Positions 38,911 through 49,300 of a DNA stretch of 64,000 nucleotides are shown here, piece after piece (position 1 is the stretch's first letter; each line of letters starts with the position of its first letter). The notes under the pieces are model-generated. The model saw nothing but the letters and a program-made list of their open reading frames with translations, had not been told where the DNA came from and searched no databases. A program made the translations under genes and the position numbers. Source of the stretch: Dipylidium caninum (lineage: Eukaryota; Platyhelminthes; Cestoda; Cyclophyllidea; Dipylidiidae); assembly GCA_017562135.1 (NCBI GenBank), contig QEYB01000533.1, positions 124,001 through 188,000 of the forward strand, given 5' to 3'.

Positions 38911-40075
38911 CTACAAAAGTGAATGTGATACAGTTTACCGTTGTGCACAATTTTCACTGCATTTCTCCCAAAAAAGGTCTCATCCCATTAAAGTTTATTC
39001 ACACAGCCCCCAGACGCCTGCAGTGCATCCCATTTCGCCTAAGAGCGAGTTACTGCCGTAAATTGCTGACGGAAATGAGTGACACTAACATGCTTTCAGA
39101 AGTGTTTGCTCAAGAGGGGGGCAAAGAGTATGGCGGGTGAAAAGAGCCAGGAGAAGTGAAGTTCTCCTCGAACAACACCGCCCTGTGGGTGAACCCCCTC
39201 CAATGCATCGCGGTTAGCCAGACTGCGGCGAACGCCTTTTCAGCATGAAGGCGGCCGCGCCTGTTCAAAAGTGCGGAATTATATCGAAAGAATTGTACGC
39301 CACAAGAGGGACTACAACCCGCTCAGTAGACGCCTTCTGTCGCCCTCTGTGGCATCCCAAGATTCATAGACTTGTGGTTACAAGGAGCTAGAAGAAAATT
39401 TGTCACGTCGGGGGATTCTGCTGGTACTGATTTTGGCCTGCTTTCACAGCTGCACAAGGCAACTGAGGACGCTCAGCTTTTTCGCCACTTAACACGGGCA
39501 AACGCGCAACCGGTAACCGGCGCTGGACAGTCACCATCAGCCTGTTGGAGCTGCGCCAAAACGCGTGTTTTTAAGTGCGCAGGGCTGCCTGCACACGTCT
39601 TGTATGCTTCTTCGTTTCGAAATCACGAAAATTATCCAAAGACAATGAGGAGTGAGGAGACGAGCCAGGAATGCCGGATGTCGGGACAAATTTTGGCGTC
39701 ATTTCAGACCTTACAAATGCTATCATTCAAGGAAAATCAAGCCTTAAGAGGCGATTGATAAGAAAAGGAGCAGCTGGACGGAAACCTCCTTCGGAGAGTT
39801 CTTACCAACATTTTTAAAGCCATTCAAATTTTATCTGATTTTTTAGATAAAGTCGCCGTGAAAACCATCACTTTTCTGAAAGAGAGCACTAGGCTTCCGG
39901 TAGATAAACTCACCTCTCATAGTTAGAACAAACGTGTAGCAACAACAGTCAAATCAGAAGAAGAACCGTGCTTGTTCAGAAGAATCAAAATCATCAATTC
40001 ACAACTGCGAGGGTAGTACAAAAAGAGTGGGGCAAAGGGAAAAGGAATGGATAGGCGAGTGGGGGAATAAATGCT
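38911..40075. other. Region between ANAPC2 and YL1, probably containing the ANAPC2 first exon
   Basis: The missing ANAPC2 N-terminus should be encoded here on the minus strand. A possible coding piece at about 39265-39170 (frame containing AEKAFAAVWLTAMHW) vaguely resembles the family N-terminus, but I could not fix its start or donor. The 3' UTR of YL1 also ends here. Nothing else is recognised. Confidence 0.3.
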
Positions 40076-43000
40076 CTAGTCGTTTTCGGGACCCAATTTG
40101 ATTTCCCCACGGCGGAACTGTCGGAGGAGATAGACTGCCGACGCACCAGTCTCCAGATGAAGGCGGTAGAGGTGGCGGAGAGCGCGGAAGGCGGCTACGT
40201 TGGCGTAGGGAGTACGCGTGAGGGGATCGAGATAGCGTGCCACCCGTCCCGTCAGGGGACAGTGGCGCACCCGTCTCTTCCGCGACGACGACACCGAGCC
40301 CCCGTGCTCCGTCCGCCTGCCTGCCGCGTTAGCGACTGAGATGGAAGAGGGGAAGGCGGCCGCGAAGGAGGCCTCGTCGGCAAAAGAGACGAGAGTGCGG
40401 GCGCAACGCACGTTGCGGTCCACCAGTATCTGGCGCATCTCCACTTCTCTGAAAAGTTGCCAATAAATCAAATGAAGGTTGCATCATTTCAAGGTGAGGT
40501 CACAGGGGGAACGAGAACGCTGTACTCAGAGAACATATTCGAAGGCGTTTCCGAACCTAAAAAAAGTAGTTTTATCGCATGAGGTAGTGCGGTGGTCCTT
40601 TGGGCGATCGGGAGAACATCGGCTCGAAGTACACAAAGTAAAACGATTCAGTTCAATCCAGATATCACCACAAATTTGTGATTTCATATTTGTTATCTTC
40701 CCCGTTCTTAGTAATGCTTCCACCTTAGCTGGAGTTCCATGTCCTTCTTCGACGTCAGATATTCCAATTATTTGTCACCAGGAAGATAAGAAAAGAGAAT
40801 CCAAGATTTCCCCAAATATATTATAAAATGGTATAGCGTACGTTTGTTGACTCTTCTGAGCTTAACATGAAAACTAGTGTACTTTCGCCCCGAAATCGCT
40901 ATCCGAACAAATCGCCTAGCCAATCACCCGACCCCCCTGACGAGGAGAGACGGAACGGGAGGCCTACCGCTGAAAAAAGTACCTGTATTCCGACAAAATC
41001 TGGAGAAGCCGGATTTTCTGCCCATCTAACTTCGTGGAGAGATGTCTAGAAGATGATGAGGGATAGAAACTCACTTGTCAGCATTAACTGAGACGTCGTA
41101 GATCTCCGGTTGGTCGGGCAATGAGGGGACGGTGAAACTGTGAGTGCGGATCATCGGTTGCTGTGATACGGTCTTCTGCACGCGGATCTTCTTGCGCTCC
41201 ACCTCCATGCGCTGATAACGGGCTGCCAAGAGGCGGGGGAGAGGGAAAGGGATGGGGGGAAGGATTTAAAATTTGGCCTCGAAAGAAATCTACTCGGTGG
41301 GAAATAAAGCAACGGTTGATTCGTCACCAGCATGTATTTGAAGTCAAGACAGTATTGAAGAACTTGGAATACTAGTAGCAGTTAAATAACCTAACTTGGT
41401 GAATTGGAGGAAGTGCAAAATGCGGATGCAGAAATGCCGAGATCATGAAATGCCAAATCAAGTGGGAAATAGCCAGACGCCATAGTTTACGGCAGAAAAT
41501 GAAGACGACAGAATTACACAGCAATAGACGGGAAAATGCGTTCTCATGATAATCGTTGTTGGCAAAATTACTATCTCGGAATTTATTAAATTCCTCGTAT
41601 GTACATTAGTTCTACCGACGACGAGCAAATTTTCTTAATGTCCAAACAACTAAAACTTGTCATATAACACCTTGAAACTCCAAAACAAGGAAATAATGCA
41701 AGGCAGAAAGTAAATGAGTAAAGGCAACTTCATTCAATTCAAGGGGACTGCAGTGGTGGGTGAAAGAGCATCTTTTATAGGAGGCTTTAGAACATCTCGA
41801 ATGTAAAACCGATTGATATGCTAAGAGCCACAGTTGATGCGTACAGAGCTGACATCAAAGATTAGAGGAAAAAAGAGCGAACAATGCGTTAGCTTTGATC
41901 CTGGGGCACAAAATTTAGGGTCCCTTAATTTCAACGCAATACCTCATCTATAACAGTGAGAAAACGGCCTAATGGAGGCGTCTTAGAGGACACGGACGGC
42001 TTCAAAATTCATGCCTCTAACTCCTAGTCACTTGTCGTGCTGCTTCAAAAGTAGGAGGCAAAGTTAAAGTTGAAAAGGAGGTAATTTTACACACTCCCTT
42101 GCATTCTGAGTGTTTTACTCAGTGAGTGTAGGAGCAGGAAAGCGGTGGTCACCAGTCCTCCTTCCCAGCAGTAAGTACATAAAGCGGAAGGCAGGAAATA
42201 GTTTGAAAGGTCGACGCTTCATATGCGATTTTACCCTAGTCAGCAAAGGAAACGTTTCACTTAATCCCTTTAGCCCTGTAGAAAAAAGGGACTGCATGTT
42301 CATATGAACGAGAGGAAAATGACACATTCCCCTCTTCAACGCCGTTGTGAATGACCAAGCTTAATTCAATTGTTAGGAGTTGTATCACAAGGCACCATGG
42401 ATTAGTGATATAGTGAGCAAATAGAGAATACAATAAAGGCAAAACGTCTAAAGGCGATGAAACAATGATCAATCAAATAAGTTGGTAAATGAGCTGGTCA
42501 AACGACGGCCATGCAAAAATGGCTAAAACGAAATGTATGAAGGAGAGCTGGTTGTCCTACCAAGGGACCGCTTGTTGATCTCTTCGGTGATTTTGGCCTC
42601 CGCGAGAAGCTCCTCCTGAGTGAGACGTCGCACCTCCGGGAGATTTTTGCGTTGTGCGATCTCCGCCATCAGGGCCTTCCGTCTCACTGACGTCATCTCC
42701 CCATTCGCGCCGGACGCCTGTCGCCGCTGTGTTGCTGTCTCCGTCGCGCGCATTGTGCTCGCTCGCAATTTACGGCTCTCTGACAATACAAGGAAGGGTT
42801 GAAATGTATAATTATCTATGTACATTTAATAGAAAAATGGTAAAACCAATGGTTTCTGTGGTAGGAGCGATGAGCATGTAGGATTAGTTATCACTCAGCA
42901 CAAAAAAAGATGACGAAAAACTTTGTGACTTTTTAAAATTCAGTGCACATGGGAAAACTTGTTCGTAATTACTCTGGGCAACATTGTAGATGCTTATGAA

Positions 43001-44317
43001 AATGATGGTAGAGACCTTGGCAACTGAACAATTGACACAGACCAGCAGAGCTATGCTACTCACACTATCTACCAAAAAGTGAAGTATTCATAAGATTTTG
43101 ATAAAAATTGTTCTCTGGCATAAAAGAAATGTTTAACGGGGGAGGAAAGAAACTCTTTGAACTATATACTTCTAAGAAGAGTGGTTTATATCAGTTCAAT
43201 TTCAGAATTAAATACAAGCATTTATATCATCCTGGTAAAATAGCTGATACTTTTTTCACGTAAAAAGCATATACCTGCAGTGCGGGAAGAAAGCAGTTAC
43301 GAGAGGCATCATCCAGAAAGCAAAGTAATACTTATCTACTAACGACAAGCGAGCAAATGTAAGTGTCACTCGGAGCAAATTAGTAGGATGTTACTTAATA
43401 CTCGTCGACACTGGACAGCAAGGACATCAAAGTGGAAAATGATTCAAGTCAGCATTAAAAAAAAGACCAACTAAGCTGAAAACATATATTGTGCAAATTC
43501 GAGTCACTTTTTCAACAACAAACAGATTACTGATGGGGAGACTTCAAAACGTCACCTTAATCTGATGGTACTCTGCCACAAAATGGTGCTAAACATGCAT
43601 CCACCTATCTTGGACAGCGAATTTGACAAATTTTGTAAAATTCATCTAGGGTCCATAATACTAAATAATTATAACACCAGACTTAAGGTCTGTGCTTCGT
43701 AGGCAAATAGAACCGTAAGATGACAATAAAGCCTTGGACGAGAAGAACGAAGACTTTTCACGAAAAGCGGCTCAGGTCAAATAAGTAGGTTCATGATTTG
43801 TAGCTACGTACCTACAGTATCCTCACCTCCCGCCTCTTCCGATATTAAAGTGGTTTTGCTCCGAGACTTAGCCTCAGACTTTGTTTTTTCCTTCGTCTCC
43901 TTCTTGATTTTTGGTTCCTGGAAAAAAAAAGAATAGATTACGAAAGTGACGTGCAGCAAAAGTTTTTGAATGAAACCCACTTTATAACTTTTCGTGACGA
44001 CTCTCCGAGTCCGTCGTTTCCTTCGTTCATCATCCACGGCCTCATTTGCGCTCCAGTCATCATCATCTTCCTCTTCTTCAGTATCTGCAAAGTCCGTGTC
44101 AATGGAGTCGTGACCCGAACTCTCCGACTCATAGTCATTGTCATTTTCCTCCTATTCGGAGGAATTTTAATACAAGGAGACTAGTTCGACAAACCTCCAT
44201 AAAGCCCCCATAGGCACTGGTATAGAAATCATCCTCCTCTTCCTCATTTAACAGCCTAGCCATTCGCGAACCGGCGTTGGGCCGGCGGCTTCTCGTCATT
44301 GTCACCGAATTCAACAT
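40076..44317 (-). CDS. VPS72: VPS72/YL1, H2A.Z-binding subunit of SRCAP/TIP60 remodelling complexes
   Basis: Nuclear histone chaperone subunit that binds H2A.Z-H2B and deposits it with SRCAP/SWR1-type complexes. Six exons: 44317-44195, 44151-43981, 43917-43812, 42779-42561, 41222-41075, 40448-40076. Phases agree throughout; 379 aa (human 364). The N-terminus has the conserved RLLNEEEEDDFYTSAYGGF, then an acidic stretch (TEEEEDDDDW), the basic motif RRKRRTRRVVTKSYK (about 84-98), a Lys/Glu-rich segment, RRLTQEELLAEAKITEEIN, the RYQRMEVERKK helix and THSFTVP. The YL1_C domain lies near the end (HCPLTGRVARYLDPLTRTPY, from about residue 319, then ALRHLYRLHLETG). The start is the first ATG, 8 nt after an acceptor-like AG at 44327-44326. 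It lies 172 bp behind NDUFS4 on the same strand. Complete. Confidence 0.96.
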
Positions 44318-44325
44318 GACCACGT

Positions 44326-44327
44326 CT
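44326..44327 (-). promoter_or_regulatory. Acceptor-like AG ahead of the YL1 start codon
   Basis: On the minus strand a T-rich run, then TTTCAATTGCGACAG, ends 8 nt before the YL1 ATG. No upstream YL1 exon is evident before NDUFS4 ends, so this could be a spliced-leader trans-splice acceptor. That is inferred from position and sequence; no leader RNA gene is present in the window. Confidence 0.45.
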
Positions 44328-44416
44328 GTCGCAATTGAAATAGCAAAAAAATTGTTTTCAATGAGTAGTCGTTATGGCAGAAGTGTTGAAAAAAGGCAGA
44401 CTTTTGCGTACGCCGC

Positions 44417-44422
44417 TTTATT
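44417..44422 (-). promoter_or_regulatory. Poly(A) signal AATAAA between NDUFS4 and YL1
   Basis: AATAAA on the minus strand, 67 nt after the NDUFS4 stop and about 90 nt before the YL1 acceptor-like AG. This signal-then-acceptor order is what polycistronic trans-spliced gene pairs show. Confidence 0.6.
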
Positions 44423-44489
44423 TACAATTTAATACGAACACAAGTTAGCTAAATGGATGATAATAGATATCGAAGCTAAATTGCAACAT

Positions 44490-45208
44490 CTACTTGCAGG
44501 AACGACGGGTACGCTTGTTCCACGAAAAATTAACAGCGTAGCTCTTCGGTTTCACTATGGTTTTTTTCGGCTCCTCAACAAAGTAATTCCAGCCTTGACT
44601 CTTGCAGTAGGCTACAGCCGCATCGACGTCGTGAAAATCCAGTGAAAAGTTGGAGAGTGGATCTCCGGAACTGGCCCAGCCCATCAGAAGGTTCTCCCAG
44701 CGCTGCTGGTTGTCTGTTTCGATGCGCCACTTGTTGGATCCAAAAGTACCTGATTGTGTGGCAGATTTGCTTGGCATATAGATGCGTACAGTACGAGTTT
44801 CCAGTTGTTCTTTAGGAATGTGCGCTAGAGGCGTAACGTCAGTTTTTTCCGGAACAAGCACGGTATCAGTATTTGAAAGATCGGGAGACCTTCTCATGAT
44901 TTCTTCAGCCTAAAACACCAATATGTGGAGAACATTGTCTCACTAATTTGATCGCTAAAATGCTGCGCCGTGACAAATAATAGAAACAAATACCAACGCG
45001 TAGTAGCAAATATAATTTAGGTACTTAAAAAGGTGACAACCTCAATGTTTGAGTCAAAGACTCTAGTCCTAAAACGAGGATCCGATTCATCCACAAGAAA
45101 TCGACGAATGTTTTTTACTTTGGCAGGGGGGGTCTTGGAAACGATGCGCCTAGTGGGCAATGCGATTGCCTGCCGAATGGAGAGGGTGAGGCCATGGGAG
45201 AACGCCAT
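44490..45208 (-). CDS. NDUFS4: NADH dehydrogenase (ubiquinone) Fe-S protein 4, complex I 18 kDa subunit
   Basis: Accessory subunit at the N-module/Q-module junction of respiratory complex I. Two exons, 45208-45041 and 44909-44490, joined in phase 0; 195 aa (human precursor 175). The first 50 or so residues (MAFSHGLTLSIRQAIALPTR...) are rich in Arg and hydroxylated or hydrophobic residues with few acids at the start, as in a mitochondrial presequence. The mature part shows TRTVRIYMPSKSATQSG, KWRIETDNQQRWENLLMGWA, DPLSNFSLDF, a GWNYFVEEP segment, and the C-terminal signature SYAVNFSWNKRTR. An AG with a pyrimidine-rich lead directly abuts the ATG, so the start could be joined to an upstream leader. 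Complete. Confidence 0.96.
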
Positions 45209-46358
45209 CTGAGTAAGAGGTCCGAACCTATTCCACTCCGGGGTCAACGATCCTATTCTGGCTTACCAATTGAGCCTCTTTAGGCTGCTATCAGTTAAAA
45301 CAAATGAACAGCTCGTTCGGCAATAATTATATGGCAAGCTAAATTACTAGCAAAAGTTTTTATGAAAAGAAACGCTTTTTTATATAATTGTCACGAGGAT
45401 GTTAACAATTGTGAAATGTAGATAAGTGTAGGTTAGCGTCACGTATGCACGTAGTTGATGCGTTCGTGTACAAATTTCGCTTCAATTTAACCCAATGCCT
45501 ATCGAAGTATCCAGGCTAAAGGCCATGAACACCCTTTTTCCCGCTTGCAGTTCTCTGTCCGCCAACTTGAATTGTCTATTCGCCGTATTGGTTCAGTCTG
45601 ACTCCATAATTAAAGTGAGGAGTGTCCGTTCAAAAAATTCACCGGAAAGCCTAAGTTCGTACCGCAATAATCTCCAGGGATGTTCATGACGCTTCCACAA
45701 ACATAGTAAAGGCAACACTGAGTTGCCGACCATTTTGTACACTTATTGTTTACGATGTAGGCTGGCGAAGTAGTGTGTTATTGGACGGCAGTTGACATCC
45801 GAGACCTCTACCCACCTATCGCGCCTCAATTATCTGCAATGGTTGTTTAGGTAACATGAGGGAAGCGTTCTCCATCATTCCCTTTCCCTATTACAGAGAC
45901 CGCAAAAACGTACCATTTTTGAGTAGTTAAAGGATGTTGCACACACATGTAAGCCAGAAGAAGATAATTTATTCTATCAGCAAAGCGAAAGGAAATGATA
46001 AATAAATAAGACGTCCTCGAAGGAGAGAAAGAAGGAAGTGCAGACCAGAAATGCAATGTCTTTGTCTTCAGTTGCAGTAAACTGGATCATTTTTTAGCAG
46101 TGTCTCTGTTTTGCAAGAAACTGTCTTCTCCTTCTGTTTCGCGACAGCCAACAGATGGGGGCATCAGGTTAAGCACTATGAAGCTAATTTCTTCCAGAGC
46201 ATAGGCGAAAAAGGGATTGCGGTTTTAGGGGGTTGGAGCAGGTGGAGAGGAAGAAGGAGAGAGGTGTGTCTAATTGTTTCAAATGTAGGAGAATCGGTAG
46301 GAAGAGGGTACTTGTTAGACGGAGGTCCTGATGTTTGTGGCACCAACTTCCCACTCAC
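45209..46358. other. Region between the Ig-protein gene and NDUFS4
   Basis: It should contain the 3' end of the Ig-protein gene, because its last exon I can define ends in phase 2 at 46359, as well as NDUFS4 upstream sequence. Minus-strand reading near 46130-46060 and 45690-45490 gives short open stretches, but none joins in frame or resembles an Ig domain. I could not place the final exon or stop. Confidence 0.35.
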
Positions 46359-49300
46359 AACTCGATTTGGAATTCAGCACTCGTCTCCGTTACGCTGTAT
46401 TGACCGTTGGGTTGCACGGTCTGTGCATTCTAGTCGATAACAATCAAAATTTGTAAGATATCTATCGGCAACTCTGCGCATGTTCATTCACCGCGCCTGA
46501 ATTAGAGTTACGTGGGGAAAGGGAAGCAGGACAAGCTCAACTTAAAAAGCTTCGAGAAAGGTGGTTTAGGGAGCGTAGCGCATAGCACAGTCCACCGCAT
46601 CTTACCACGATCCCGTATTGCTGTTTCATGGGGTCGGGCTGAGCTGGCTTTTGCTGTGGTGGTGGCGGCGGTGGCGGTGGAGGCGGTTGCGGATGTGCAG
46701 GTGTTGCTGGCTATTTATGCACAAAAATAAAATGCCAAGGGAAGCTGGATAAGGCCATACGCATGCCAAGCCATGCCCTACCTGCTGCAGAACATAGAGC
46801 CATACTACTTAAATGTCATTAGTAATAGGGGTTAATAACGAGTTACTATCCTCTCCTCCTTCCAGCCCCCCACCCGAATGACCTCTAACTACGCTCATTT
46901 AAGCTCGACATCGGGCTACCATGATAATCGTCTGCTACCAGTAATGCATTTTAAAAACCCAACCAATGAAGAAGTGAATAGCGTACGACTACGTCCGACC
47001 ATACGTCGCCTGGCTAAGTCGTTTGACTACTTCACACTCCGGACGGAGAAGGGACGAGGCGCGCGCACAAAACCCCCTCCCTCATCTCTGCCTTCGGTAG
47101 TATCTTTCGTTCCTAATTCATCTGCAGCTAATAGGAATCCATGTGAAAAGTGATTTTGTGCCTGGTTGAACTACTACGGCTGCAAAACCAACGAGAAAGA
47201 GGACCGCCTTTTCACCAGTCACGCCCTGCGAAGGTGCTGCTATCCTGTCGCGGATTCTTCCAAACATGCGCTTTTTTTGGCAACACAGTTTCTCCTAGTT
47301 GCCAGGCCACAATTATTTTGCGCATGCCGTGAGTTCTCCCGCATTCGGCACAAGGTGTTTTGGTAATTTCTTGTAGCGCTGTATGATTCAAACTGCTCCC
47401 TGCGGGACGCATGCTGCGAGGCACACACATATAACTTTGACACAGATCGCTGGAGGAGGCAAGGCATGCATTCTTTCACTCCAACTTGACATTAGTACCA
47501 TCGACTACGTCACAATGTCGCCTTGTATCATTTGGGCGTGTGCATTGGGCAGCGCTACATTAAGGCTGCTGGCACTTCTCTTTCTTTAACGGACCTCGGC
47601 CCGAGTAGCTGGAAATTGATGCGGGATTCGCCGAAAGGCAGCCTTTAGTCGGACTGCAAAAAGGCTCGAGGATAGCGGAAGCGGAGGTGGGCTCTCTTCC
47701 AACTGCTTGAATGGACGACATTCGCATGCCTTCCAGAGCATCCAAACCGGGCGGAAGGATTGTTGCCATCTTAAATCGCGTTTATAACAAATTCCTACAC
47801 ACCGCGTTCACCACCGTTCAAAGTGCTTTTTCATCCTCCGCAGCAGTTAGGGGGTCGTCATCAAATCCGTTCCTAAAAAATCGCCGCTTACGTCCCTTTG
47901 CGTGCGTCACTCCACATGACCAGCCACGAGGGGCCGTCGCCACAACCCCCGAAAAACTGCAGACAATCCGTCCAAATGGGAGCACTAAGCAGTTCACTCA
48001 GTCCCCTTCCACGCCTCGTCCTTCCCAACGAAACAGGCCTTGGCTAGGCAATGACGCGGGTTTTCACAACGGCGAGGTGACTCGGAGCCCCTTTCTTAGG
48101 GCGCCAACTTCCCCCCTTCCGCCCTCCCCTCCCCCCAATCTGCGGTCCACTCTCGGTCATGTGCGAGCGCGCGTCTCTTCAGATGAGTGAGACGGTGCGA
48201 GCTTGACGTACTTGGTATTGAGGCTGTTGCATCGCTTGCATCGTCTGCATCGGTTGCACCTGCTCCCTCGGCTCCACTGGCTGCTTTGGCTGCATCTGCG
48301 CTGGTTGCGGTTGCCTCGGCTGTGGCGGCGGCTGTTGTTTTTGAGGCTGAGGCCGCGACGGTGCCGGTGGCGGCGGCTGGCTCGTTCGCACTGGATCTCC
48401 TTGGATCGAGCGACGGTGCGATCGCAGCGACGCCTGCACCTGGGCGTACAGCATTTCCGTGTCGTTCAGACCCTCCGTCTGACTATTTCCTAGTGGCATA
48501 AAGGGGCGAACGAAACAGCTTAGTCAAATGCCCCGATCACCCCTCACCACGCTTCAGGGGATTGCGGGAGGGACGAGGCGGGGCCAGAGTCCTTGGGTGG
48601 GGGGCGGAGAGTCCCGGCACCCAGCGGCGGCTTTTCTCCCCAGTGACAAGCTGGTTTTGCAGCGCTTACATCGGCCTCCCCGCACTCCTCGGCTACCGAC
48701 GCCAGCTCACATCCCTTTTCCCCTGTCCAATGCAAATGAGGGCGGGCGGGAAAAGCTGTTTCAGAATCAGCAGCTCTCCACTGCGATATGTTGGAGAGGC
48801 CTGCGTCTAGTGCTCACCTTAACTTCATGGACACTTCCCGGGGAGGAAGGGCCGAGAGACCCTTTGCATCTGGGGCGCATTAACCCGTCGCAGGCGGGGG
48901 GGGAGGTGGAGCAAGACGTCTCTGTCTTCTCAACACACCAAGTGGGAAGATGGACAACGTCCACCACCTCCCCCAGGTGCCGATCCGCTTGAACAACGTA
49001 AACAGTAGCTTCTCCTCCCCTCACGATGTGGCGTATTTTCTCCAATGCATCCTTGACTATTCGCGCATAACTTTGGTGTTCTCTCGAAAATAGTGTTAGT
49101 GAAAAGGCATATAAAGTGTTGGGAAGGAAGACGTCGAGGTGGAGACCTTTCATGACGAGACCGGACGTGGAAGCATTTGCTCTGACCCCCGACTGCCTGC
49201 CATTCCGGGTGGTGCTTAGGAAAGTGGTTTCTGCAGATTTAACAGCAACTCTTGCCAGGGGGCGGAAAGGACAGTCACCCGGGGAGGAGGCCCATGGGAA

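Noticed and set aside
47711..48190. Plus-strand 159-codon frame
   Set aside because: Ser/Pro/Arg-rich composition, no domain or splice context, and it lies in an intron of the Ig gene on the other strand.
48179..48212. TGA at 48179-48181 as the end of the Ig protein
   Set aside because: A strong GTACGT donor at 48211 in phase 0 precedes it and fits the Pro-rich exon at 46710; kept only as a possible shorter isoform.
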